In this document: piece by piece, positions 31,620 to 37,085 of the stretch | How positions within the stretch are numbered: position 1 is the first letter of the stretch | How the letters are laid out: every line of letters starts with the position of its first letter | Virus record (IMG/VR): IMGVR_UViG_3300031972_000817 | Location: 1-37,085 of that record | DNA length: 37,085 bases | Strand: one strand, 5' to 3' | Source: a virus | Position numbers and translations under genes: made by a program | Notes under the pieces: generated by a model | The model's database searches: none | What the model was told of the DNA's origin: nothing | What the model saw: only the letters and a program-made list of their open reading frames with translations

Positions 31620-31762
31620 CCTCTAATATACGATTATTAATTTATATTATTATTTTTATATACTATATGTAGTTATATTATATTATATTATACACTATTC
31701 CCCTGTATGGCATGAAAGGAAAAAAACAATACCATACGGGGTTATATAGTGTTCTTACGGGT
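31620..31762. other. AT-rich non-coding gap between operons
   Basis: Between the end of the amidoligase operon and the small early genes. It holds a pure A/T stretch (about 31640-31690, with TTATA/TATTA repeats) followed by the inverted repeat at 31692-31752. No ORF is convincing here. It could be a terminator zone, a DNA-unwinding region or a recombination site. Confidence 0.6.
31692..31752. repeat. Long interrupted inverted repeat
   Basis: ACACTAT, CCCC and GTATGG on the left (31692-31710) pair in order with CCATAC, GGGG and ATAGTGT on the right (31732-31752): 17 base pairs interrupted by a bulged T and a small asymmetric loop, around a 21-base purine-rich loop. It lies just after the stop of the 217-codon gene, so it may end the amidoligase transcript, but no T tract follows on the minus strand. 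Confidence 0.7.
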
Positions 31763-32416
31763 TTATACGAAACGATCAAAACAGTTTTCTAATTCCTGTC
31801 GTTTTTCACTACTGTTTGTTTCATCTACTAACACACCAAGTTCTGAAAATTCGGTGTGTGTATTTAGATAAGTTCCATAAACCATAGGGGGTACTGTATT
31901 TATATCTGCCATAGGTCTGAATGTCAGATGTTCATTAATACTCCCTGTTGTAGAATATTGAAATACTTCCCTGTACTTATCTTTGTCTGCGTGTACAGTT
32001 TTAGATAAGTTAGGAAAGCACATACTTACATTATCCCACTTGCCACTAAATAAGCTATTCATGGCTTGGGAATATGTGCGTTTTGGTGTATATAATTTTT
32101 CAAATGTATTCTTAGTTATTACTACACCAGACATTACAACACCTACAATATTACTACCAATCCTCTGTGATCTAGGTGTGTATTTAACATAGCTTGTGTC
32201 ATAATCCCAATCTTTTAAGACATACCCAAATGATACATCTTGCAATCGTAGGTAGTTTGGAAACATGGAATAGCTGTTTAATCTTACCCAAACTTTGGAT
32301 AAACTATTCTCATGTTTCAAGGCTTCCCCATACCACCTTTTCTTTTCTAAGTGATACATAAATTGACTTCTTTTACCTACTTGGTGCATTGGTAAAGGTA
32401 CTGCAATGCTAGTCAT
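31763..32416 (-). CDS. Unknown protein in the amidoligase operon
   Basis: 217 residues, starting MTSIAVPLPMHQVGKRSQFM. Aromatic-rich and apparently alpha/beta, with SKVWVRLNSYSMFPNYLRLQ, GVVMSGVVITKNTFEKLY and a C-terminal acidic helix. No signal peptide, TM segment or known catalytic motif. The ATG overlaps the stop of the glutamine amidotransferase gene by one base, tying it to the amidoligase system, perhaps as the conjugation target, an adaptor or a third enzyme. Family not recognised. Confidence 0.6.
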   Translation of the reverse strand: MTSIAVPLPMHQVGKRSQFMYHLEKKRWYGEALKHENSLSKVWVRLNSYSMFPNYLRLQDVSFGYVLKDWDYDTSYVKYTPRSQRIGSNIVGVVMSGVVITKNTFEKLYTPKRTYSQAMNSLFSGKWDNVSMCFPNLSKTVHADKDKYREVFQYSTTGSINEHLTFRPMADINTVPPMVYGTYLNTHTEFSELGVLVDETNSSEKRQELENCFDRFV

Positions 32417-33381
32417 TATTTGCCCCCTTTGATTGCATTTATTTGATCTTCCATGTATTCGTCATGCTCATCTTTTAAGGCACATAACTCAACAAGTCCG
32501 TCATTTCCGTTGCAAATATCATGTATCCAATTCGCTGTACCTTGTGGATTATCTTCCACAATGTCTGCAACATCATCATATTCTTTTCCGATAAAATCTT
32601 CGGCTGTTAATTGCGTTCCATCTTTTTTGGGGTTATGCAATTCACTTTGTGAATTATAATTATGTAATTGTCTATGAGAAGATACACCAGAATAGTGACC
32701 GTACCACTCATCATCATCATAATAATATTTCATTGGATCATTTTTGACCATAGTATCTGTATCAAAATCATACTTGTAATCTCTGCTTACAGCATAGCCA
32801 CCAGTTGGCTCTAATGAATAAGTATTAGATAACCACATATCATCATTTTGTTTGCCTTGTTCAGCATTGATGATTGTAAATTCTCTTGACTTATCATCAA
32901 GAAATAAAAACTTATCAGTACCTATTTGTTCTGATAACATATCTTGCCACTCATGGTTTTCTAATAAATCTGGGTTGTTTATTAGCTGTGGTTTTAATAC
33001 CCATTTAATAAATTGGTGTGTATCAGATTTATCATCATCAATCATTGGTGTTGGTAATTGTGCACCATTGTGCATTAACCACATATTGCGATCATCTCCA
33101 TTTTGTGTAGATAATATTTGATATGGGTGTGAATTACTTTTAGTGATTGCACCATTGGTTGCAAATCTAAAGTGTAAACCCATAGGCACATCAACATTTT
33201 TAAAACTAGACCATAGTTTTTGCAAGTGTTGAAACGATTTAGGTTGCCCCATTTTGCGTACTTGTATTTTATCTTCTGCATAAAACATAAGTCCAAATCC
33301 GTCTGAATTGTTTTGATAAGCACAGTTAACCATAGTATCGGTAATTTTCTGTGGGTTGTCAGCTTGTATAATTAAACACAT
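32416..33381 (-). CDS. Class II glutamine amidotransferase-like (Ntn hydrolase) protein
   Basis: 321 residues. Cys2 directly after the initiator Met (MCLIIQAD) would become the N-terminal nucleophile. NSDGFGLMFY at 25-34, H70-FRFATNGAI and MHNG at 103-106 are the conserved GATase II elements. The C-terminal 150 residues are acidic, Tyr/His-rich and without a synthase domain, so the enzyme either supplies ammonia to a partner or hydrolyses an amide. It lies 18 bases downstream of the amidoligase, as predicted for phage amidoligase systems. Core assignment is firm; substrate unknown. Confidence 0.85.
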   Translation of the reverse strand: MCLIIQADNPQKITDTMVNCAYQNNSDGFGLMFYAEDKIQVRKMGQPKSFQHLQKLWSSFKNVDVPMGLHFRFATNGAITKSNSHPYQILSTQNGDDRNMWLMHNGAQLPTPMIDDDKSDTHQFIKWVLKPQLINNPDLLENHEWQDMLSEQIGTDKFLFLDDKSREFTIINAEQGKQNDDMWLSNTYSLEPTGGYAVSRDYKYDFDTDTMVKNDPMKYYYDDDEWYGHYSGVSSHRQLHNYNSQSELHNPKKDGTQLTAEDFIGKEYDDVADIVEDNPQGTANWIHDICNGNDGLVELCALKDEHDEYMEDQINAIKGGK

Positions 33382-33399
33382 AATATTTTTCCTTTCAAA

Positions 33400-34599
33400 T
33401 TATACTGCGTTTGCTTGTAAAGATAACTCCTCTTGAGCTACTTTGCGACTTGCTCTGCCACCACTATATTTTCTGTGGCATAACCAAGCATAAAAAATTG
33501 GGTATGTAGTTCTGTTTTCTGGTTGTTCCATAAACCTTAAAAAAGATTTGTAATGCAAACTCATACCAGATAAACCAGTTTGTTTTGCAAAATGTACTAA
33601 AGCATCTGCAAATTCTAATACCCTCATAAAACCATTGTGTGCTAAGTTTGATTTGAATATCCTTAATTCAATAGTATGTTGATTGCTCATATTAACTGCT
33701 TCGTATCTGTCATCACGGCTTGTTCTATATAAGCTATCTGTTATTTTCTTAGGATATTTTTTCGCCCATTGATCTGAAGATCGCCCAGCTATATCATCTA
33801 CAAATTGGTTGTTCTCATCTGAATTTATAAAGATAAGTATTTTTCCAATCTCACTTGGCTTTAATTGTTTTTTACCTATGTGTATATGTAGTCCTGCTGT
33901 ATCTGTTTTCCACCCTCTGATTTGTTTTGTTAAATCAGATTTTAAAAACTTACTCCACGCATTTTTTTGATATGCAAAACTACATGGTGCTGTTACAATC
34001 TCAAATCCATTTGATAAACTGCCATCTGATTTTAACCTAGCAAAATCATAAACCGAATTATATACTTGTTCAGCAATATCATCATCTGCATTTCGTCTGC
34101 GTTCTACCTCTAATTCTATTCCATAAGTTATAGTTTTTTCCCTATCTTCATCATACAAGAATTGATTTCCTAGTTCAGAAGCCACATCATAATCCCACTC
34201 AAATACATACTCATCTTCTCTGTTTTCTTCTTCGTACATTTCATCATCATAATCACTTTGTGAAATATATGTATCTTGATAATCAGAATATACATAATTT
34301 CTATCTAAACAAGATTCACAAACTAATCCATCATTGTAAACTGTGCCACCACTATCTGTGTATTCTAATGATTCACAATCATCACAATTAAATACATCAT
34401 TATCTATCTCCCACCTTGTTAAAAGTGAATGAGATTGATATTTGTGATCTACTCTGTTTTCCTCGTCTTTAAAATAATTTGTAATTATATCTATTGCTCG
34501 TTCTAAATACTCGGTGTCATCAACTTGACCTTTAGTATAAGCCCATTTTACTTGATCGTAGTAGCTAGTGTTTTCTCTTAACTTAGATAATAAAGTCAT
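33400..34599 (-). CDS. Amidoligase (glutamate-cysteine-ligase fold) with zinc ribbon
   Basis: 399 residues from the ATG at 34599, chosen because AAGGA precedes it; the frame extends to a GTG at 34626. A zinc ribbon lies at 72-97 (CDDC ... CESC). The COOH-NH2 ligase core follows an acidic linker: YGIELEVE (159-166), SDGSLSNGFEIVTAP (191-205), AGLHIHIGK (236-244) and HTIELRIFKS (309-318), the metal/ATP-binding acidic and His residues of the family. Such enzymes form amide bonds between a carboxylate and an amine using ATP. It shares an operon with a GATase II protein and an unknown protein. The substrate cannot be told from sequence. Confidence 0.85.
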   Translation of the reverse strand: MTLLSKLRENTSYYDQVKWAYTKGQVDDTEYLERAIDIITNYFKDEENRVDHKYQSHSLLTRWEIDNDVFNCDDCESLEYTDSGGTVYNDGLVCESCLDRNYVYSDYQDTYISQSDYDDEMYEEENREDEYVFEWDYDVASELGNQFLYDEDREKTITYGIELEVERRRNADDDIAEQVYNSVYDFARLKSDGSLSNGFEIVTAPCSFAYQKNAWSKFLKSDLTKQIRGWKTDTAGLHIHIGKKQLKPSEIGKILIFINSDENNQFVDDIAGRSSDQWAKKYPKKITDSLYRTSRDDRYEAVNMSNQHTIELRIFKSNLAHNGFMRVLEFADALVHFAKQTGLSGMSLHYKSFLRFMEQPENRTTYPIFYAWLCHRKYSGGRASRKVAQEELSLQANAV

Positions 34600-34650
34600 A
34601 CAATTTTTCCTTTTTGTTCTAGCCACATTTTAGTTTATAAATATGGCTAG

Positions 34651-34659
34651 ATTATGACA
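34651..34659 (-). promoter_or_regulatory. TGTCATAAT element upstream of the amidoligase gene
   Basis: Minus strand TGT CATAAT, an extended -10-like element, with TTGAAT fifteen bases further upstream. The same nine bases occur at 34939-34947 and 35831-35839, each upstream of a leftward gene. A promoter is likely but the -35 elements are poor. Confidence 0.45.
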
Positions 34660-34669
34660 AGATATTGAC

Positions 34670-34888
34670 TTATTCAATATCATCTTTCAGTTCATTAATT
34701 AGTTCTGACAATTCAACACGATTAACTCGCATATCATCAAAATTAATCCCATACATAGAATTGTATTCAGACTTATCCATAAAATCTATGTAATCGTCTG
34801 ACTGTAAAGCTGTGTTATACAATTCTTCTTCATTTTGAATTGCAAGAGCAATCTCTTGCGTTTCGTAGTTAGTATAATCATTAGTCAT
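34670..34888 (-). CDS. Small, very acidic hypothetical protein
   Basis: 72 residues with about 19 Asp/Glu and only 4 Lys/Arg, starting MTNDYTNYETQEIALAIQNE. AAGGAG precedes the ATG. The density of acidic residues would suit a DNA-mimic anti-restriction or anti-host protein, and it stands between an ArdC-like gene and the amidoligase operon, but no known mimic family is recognised. Confidence 0.6.
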   Translation of the reverse strand: MTNDYTNYETQEIALAIQNEEELYNTALQSDDYIDFMDKSEYNSMYGINFDDMRVNRVELSELINELKDDIE

Positions 34889-34938
34889 AAATACTCCTTT
34901 TTTAAAGTTTCTGCATAGTAATAAAAAAATAAGGCAAC

Positions 34939-34947
34939 ATTATGACA
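34939..34947 (-). promoter_or_regulatory. TGTCATAAT element upstream of the acidic-protein gene
   Basis: Second copy of TGTCATAAT, about 50 bases before the ATG at 34888, the same distance as the copy before the amidoligase gene. It is read as an extended -10; the -35 is weak. Confidence 0.4.
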
Positions 34948-35021
34948 CATTATCTTTTTATTTGTTCTCATTAACATAGACGCATATTAACATGATTTGT
35001 TTTAATTACCTAACAAATAAT

Positions 35022-35077
35022 TGTAAAGGCTGTAAAGGTTGTAAAGATTTATTTGTAAATTTGTAAAGGTTGTAAAG
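35022..35077 (+). repeat. TGTAAAG iterons
   Basis: Five exact TGTAAAG heptamers begin at 35022, 35031, 35040, 35062 and 35071, the first three and last two spaced exactly nine bases, plus a TGTAAAT at 35054. Short phased direct repeats next to DnaA-box-like sites are characteristic of plasmid and phage origins, where they bind an initiator. Confidence 0.7.
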
Positions 35078-35115
35078 AAATGTCTGCCATAAAATTATGT
35101 TTGAAATAAGGCAAC

Positions 35116-35135
35116 TGTGGATAACTTGTGGATAA
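35116..35135 (-). promoter_or_regulatory. Pair of DnaA-box-like sites
   Basis: TGTGGATAA at 35116-35124 and again at 35127-35135, each a perfect complement of the consensus TTATCCACA. Their starts are 11 bases apart, about one helical turn, so two DnaA molecules could bind the same face. A third copy is at 36904-36912. Confidence 0.65.
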
Positions 35136-35161
35136 CTTTTGATAGTACGTTTATGATAGTT

Positions 35162-35176
35162 GTTCCTGTTTTGTTC
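35162..35176 (-). repeat. GAACAAAAC repeat, copy 1
   Basis: On the minus strand GAACAAAACAGGAAC, one of three near-identical 15-mers; the others are at 36917-36931 and 36997-37011 on the plus strand. Each also lies in a segment with DnaA-box-like or TGATAGT words. Confidence 0.6.
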
Positions 35177-35235
35177 TTTTTGATTTAATATAGGTACTTG
35201 CATGATAGTTTATGATTTGAAAAATAATTTTTAAA

Positions 35236-35272
35236 ATAAAAAAAAACCTACCCCCTTATTGGGATAGGTTTT
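35236..35272 (-). terminator. Intrinsic terminator of the right-end operon
   Basis: Minus strand AACCTA, then a CCC/GGG pair around a short loop, and TAGGTT, followed by an uninterrupted T run of about nine. It ends leftward transcription from the ArdC-like operon before the origin-like region. The plus-strand side has a weaker T-rich flank. Confidence 0.7.
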
Positions 35273-35400
35273 ATTATATAATGAATATTCAATTTAATTA
35301 ATTAATATGTACTGCGAATCAATGCCATAATAATCAATATAATATTAAATGACAAGTAAGTTATTAATAATATTAATAATATATTTATTAACTTATGCAT

Positions 35401-35592
35401 TTAATTCTTTACACCATGATTTATATAATCAATAAAAGTTTGTTTATTAAATCTTCGGTTATCTTGTTTTGCTGTACTGCAATAATCTTCGATCTTAACC
35501 CTCAACAATTTTTGTTGTTGAGGATTAGTAATTGTTTTAATCATATCAATAAAAAATTTAGCTTGATTAATATAATCTTTTTTACTAGCCAT
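35401..35592 (-). CDS. Small conserved phage/plasmid protein
   Basis: 63 residues beginning MASKKDYINQAKFFIDMIKT and ending KQDNRRFNKQTFIDYINHGV. A helical start plus a DN.RF....F..(Y/C) ending is common to short proteins scattered in phages and plasmids. It is the last gene of the right-end leftward operon, one base after the next gene's stop. Confidence 0.6.
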   Translation of the reverse strand: MASKKDYINQAKFFIDMIKTITNPQQQKLLRVKIEDYCSTAKQDNRRFNKQTFIDYINHGVKN

Positions 35593-35593
35593 T

Positions 35594-35779
35594 TTATAAT
35601 TCTCCTAATTTTTCTGGCATGACTTCAAAATCATAACCAAGTGATTTAATCATATCCCTTTGATTTTTGTCTAAGGTTTTAGATTGCGTAAGATATAAAA
35701 ATTTTCTACCTGTGTTACATATCGGATACACTAATTTATTCCCATATACATTTTTTATTAATACTTTTATTTTATTCAT
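35594..35779 (-). CDS. Small plasmid/phage accessory protein
   Basis: 61 residues from the ATG at 35779 (AAAGGA upstream); the frame extends to 35806 without support. MNKIKVLIKNVYGNKLVYPI then TGRKFLYLTQSKTLDKNQRD and IKSLGYDFEVMPE. The VYGN.L.YP.C, KTL and I..LGY pattern is one I recall from small proteins of conjugative plasmids and phages, often near anti-restriction genes as here. Function unknown. Confidence 0.6.
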   Translation of the reverse strand: MNKIKVLIKNVYGNKLVYPICNTGRKFLYLTQSKTLDKNQRDMIKSLGYDFEVMPEKLGEL

Positions 35780-35830
35780 AACTTTTTCCTTTATATTTAT
35801 AATCAAATTATAAAATTTAATTATGGTTTA

Positions 35831-35839
35831 ATTATGACA
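35831..35839 (-). promoter_or_regulatory. TGTCATAAT element upstream of the small accessory genes
   Basis: Third copy of TGTCATAAT, about 50 bases before the ATG at 35779. It overlaps the foot of the hairpin at 35836-35865, so promoter use and hairpin formation could compete. Confidence 0.4.
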
Positions 35840-35865
35840 AGGGCGAATTTATTTTCGCCCCTGTC
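35836..35865. terminator. Hairpin between the ArdC-like gene and the small genes
   Basis: GACA and GGGCGAA pair with TTCGCCC and TGTC, one mismatch, six-base loop. On the plus strand a TTTTTT run follows within six bases; on the minus strand the sequence after it is TTGTCATAATT, so it is a weaker terminator for the ArdC-like gene that ends at 35874. It might instead be an operator. Confidence 0.5.
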
Positions 35866-35873
35866 TAGGTTTT

Positions 35874-36803
35874 TTATTGTTGGTTGTCTAACCAATCAAT
35901 AGTTTTAGTAGCCAAAGCACAAGCCTTCAATAATGTGTTTGGTTTTTCGTCAAGCTGTTTAATCCATGATTTTATATATTGTGCATGGTTTGGTTGTAAT
36001 GCTGAAGCAATCCCAAATTTAGCACAATTTATAGCACTTGATAATTCGGCAACTAATTCCTCAAAAGCATAACCGAAATTGTCAAGCCTATCCAATCTTG
36101 ACTTGTGTCCTGTTGCGTGTGCTAATTCATGGAACATAGTAGCATAAAATATTTCTGTTTCATTTACTGCCAAGCCTTGAATTTTTTTCCATGAAGCCTT
36201 ATCACTCATTGAAATATAATCCTGTAATGGGGAATAATAACAACGCCCTTCTGTATTACTCTCAATTTTGATACCTGTATTTTTTATATAGGTTTCAATT
36301 TCTGGTATTTCTGTGATTTTGCTTTTTGGTTTTGGTTGCTCTTGTGGTTTTACTTTTAAATGCTCAAGCCCTTCCGTTTGATCTATGTTAAAAACACAAT
36401 ACCAAGACATTCCACCAAATTTTTTTGTTTCTTCGGTTTCTTCATCTTTTTTAACAATATCATACATTTTATATAAATATTGACCTTTGTCGGTTGCTGT
36501 TTCACCTTTTTTAATTCTACCACCTAAAGATTGGATTTGTTTATAAGTTCCCCATAAATTAAATTCATAGTTAAATTGCTCTTGAAACGATAAACAAGCC
36601 ATTGAATTATATAAGCCATAAGTTCCGCCAATTATTTTATTTGGATTTTGCATTGATCTAGTCAATGCTTCAAATGGTTTAACCCATTTTCCAGACATTG
36701 CACCTTCATCAATTAGTTTTAAAGTTTTTATTAATTCAGATAAAATCGGTTTAACATATTTTTCGGTTTTTTCTTTTTGCGTCATTTTAGTATATTTATT
36801 CAT
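35874..36803 (-). CDS. ArdC-like anti-restriction protein (ssDNA-binding plus zincin)
   Basis: 309 residues. The N-terminal 150 match the ArdC/DUF1738 ssDNA-binding domain: KPFEALTRSMQNPN, GTYGLYNSMACLSFQ and GGRIKKGETAT. A Lys/Pro linker (152-165) leads to a metallopeptidase-type domain with H225-E226-x-x-H229 (MFHELAHATGH) and Glu248/249 (YAFEELVAELSSA). In plasmids ArdC protects incoming ssDNA from restriction; here it is at the presumed leading or early end of a phage. AAGGA precedes the ATG. Domain assignment is firm; anti-restriction function is by family. Confidence 0.85.
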   Translation of the reverse strand: MNKYTKMTQKEKTEKYVKPILSELIKTLKLIDEGAMSGKWVKPFEALTRSMQNPNKIIGGTYGLYNSMACLSFQEQFNYEFNLWGTYKQIQSLGGRIKKGETATDKGQYLYKMYDIVKKDEETEETKKFGGMSWYCVFNIDQTEGLEHLKVKPQEQPKPKSKITEIPEIETYIKNTGIKIESNTEGRCYYSPLQDYISMSDKASWKKIQGLAVNETEIFYATMFHELAHATGHKSRLDRLDNFGYAFEELVAELSSAINCAKFGIASALQPNHAQYIKSWIKQLDEKPNTLLKACALATKTIDWLDNQQ

Positions 36804-36903
36804 TATATTTATCCTTGTTTATAATTAATTAATTTTAATTATAATTTTTTATGTCATGTTAGACGTTTAATTCATACAACTATTTTAATTAAATTAAATT
36901 AAA

Positions 36904-36912
36904 TGTGGATAA
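36904..36912 (-). promoter_or_regulatory. Third DnaA-box-like site
   Basis: TGTGGATAA directly after an A/T-only stretch (TTAATTAAATTAAATTAAA), the arrangement of an unwinding element beside a DnaA box. Confidence 0.55.
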
Positions 36913-36916
36913 CTTG

Positions 36917-36931
36917 GAACAAAACAAGAAC
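36917..36931 (+). repeat. GAACAAAAC repeat, copy 2
   Basis: GAACAAAACAAGAAC, five bases after the DnaA-box-like site. Same orientation as copy 3 and opposite to copy 1. Confidence 0.6.
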
Positions 36932-36996
36932 GCAAATATATTGGGTTGGGTGGGTGTACTATCATTTTCTGAGCCTAATGAGATTTATAAAAATAG

Positions 36997-37011
36997 GAAC
37001 AAAACGGGAAC
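36997..37011 (+). repeat. GAACAAAAC repeat, copy 3
   Basis: GAACAAAACGGGAAC, 80 bases after copy 2. Confidence 0.6.
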
Positions 37012-37065
37012 ATTTCCAAGACACAAAAAACCGATTTTGTCAATAGACCTGCGACAATTTGACGC

Positions 37066-37080
37066 GCGACATAATGTCGC
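37066..37080. promoter_or_regulatory. Palindromic operator-like site near the window edge
   Basis: GCGACAT, a single central A, then ATGTCGC: perfect dyad symmetry. An extra GCGACA half-site lies at 37051-37056. It is typical of a dimeric repressor site; the gene it might control lies outside the window or is the ArdC-like gene. Confidence 0.5.
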
Positions 37081-37085
37081 ACCCC

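Larger units (their letters stand above)
34889..35400. other. Non-coding origin-like region
   Basis: Over 500 bases without a credible gene. In order it holds a TGTCATAAT element (34939-34947), TGTAAAG iterons (35022-35077), two DnaA-box-like sites (35116-35135), a GAACAAAAC repeat copy (35162-35176), an intrinsic terminator (35236-35272) and an AT-rich tract to 35400. The combination resembles a replication origin or partition locus. Confidence 0.55.
36804..37085. other. Non-coding right end with repeats
   Basis: No gene seen. From left to right: AT-rich TTAATTAA-type tracts (36820-36900), a DnaA-box-like TGTGGATAA (36904-36912), two copies of the GAACAAAAC 15-mer (36917-36931, 36997-37011), and a palindrome GCGACAT-A-ATGTCGC (37066-37080). 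A second origin-like or terminal regulatory segment. Confidence 0.55.

Noticed and set aside
35022-35077. CRISPR-like repeat array
   Set aside because: Repeats are seven bases with nine-base phasing, no spacers; Cas4-like protein at 26013-26993 is a common phage recombination nuclease.
1-37085. tRNA, rRNA, insertion sequence or integrase genes
   Set aside because: No cloverleaf, rRNA, transposase or integrase signature was recognised in either strand by eye.

Overview
This window reads as most of an AT-rich, lytic-style tailed bacteriophage genome of the type found in marine metagenomes (podovirus-like phages of alphaproteobacteria such as SAR11). The reasons are low GC, tightly packed and overlapping small genes, a marine-phage structural gene set that includes a 2,211-residue ejection-type protein, a phage class I ribonucleotide reductase, a UDG/exonuclease/family A polymerase replication module, and no integrase, tRNA, rRNA, IS element or CRISPR array. 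Terminase, portal and capsid genes are absent, so the genome continues beyond the left edge. Host assignment is inference.

Layout. (1) 1-13159, plus strand: virion genes. These are the end of a tail-fibre-like protein, a structural protein, three to four unrecognised virion-type proteins and the giant protein with a zinc-protease motif; the arm ends in a bidirectional terminator at 13128-13177. (2) 13169-16794, minus strand: holin-like protein, single-TM peptide, lysozyme/transglycosylase-like endolysin, a cysteine-rich mini-protein, a metallophosphoesterase with an N-terminal HTH, and small unknowns. (3) 16814-16960: a sigma70-type promoter separated from an intrinsic terminator by about 75 bases with no ORF. 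It could be a small RNA gene or a lambda PR'-tR'-like leader in front of the lysis arm. (4) 16963-26993, minus strand: nrdB, nrdA, PD-(D/E)XK nuclease, DUF3987-type helicase, family A polymerase split over two genes, SSB-like protein, Sak4-like ATPase and a Cas4/RecB-like nuclease. (5) 27063-31610, minus strand: about seventeen mostly tiny, overlapping early-type genes, many shorter than 60 codons, including a lipoprotein and a gamma-glutamylcyclotransferase. (6) 31763-34888, minus strand: an unknown protein, a class II glutamine amidotransferase and a zinc-ribbon amidoligase in one operon. With the cyclotransferase, this is a predicted peptide or amide-conjugation system. (7) 34889-37085: a mostly regulatory right end with DnaA-box-like sites, TGTAAAG iterons, a thrice-repeated 15-mer, an ArdC-like anti-restriction protein and two plasmid-style small genes.

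How it fits together. The leftward arm is expected to be expressed first: host-takeover and anti-restriction genes at the right end, then nucleotide supply, replication and recombination, then lysis. The host sigma70 RNA polymerase probably does this, because several leftward promoters with TGN extended -10 elements are visible and no phage RNA polymerase is seen in the window. The structural arm runs rightward and converges on the lysis arm. The most unusual signals are the promoter-terminator unit near 16.9 kb, the amidoligase system, the split exonuclease/polymerase, the origin-like right end, and a strong excess of the GC-rich word GTGCCCC. All counts were made by eye.
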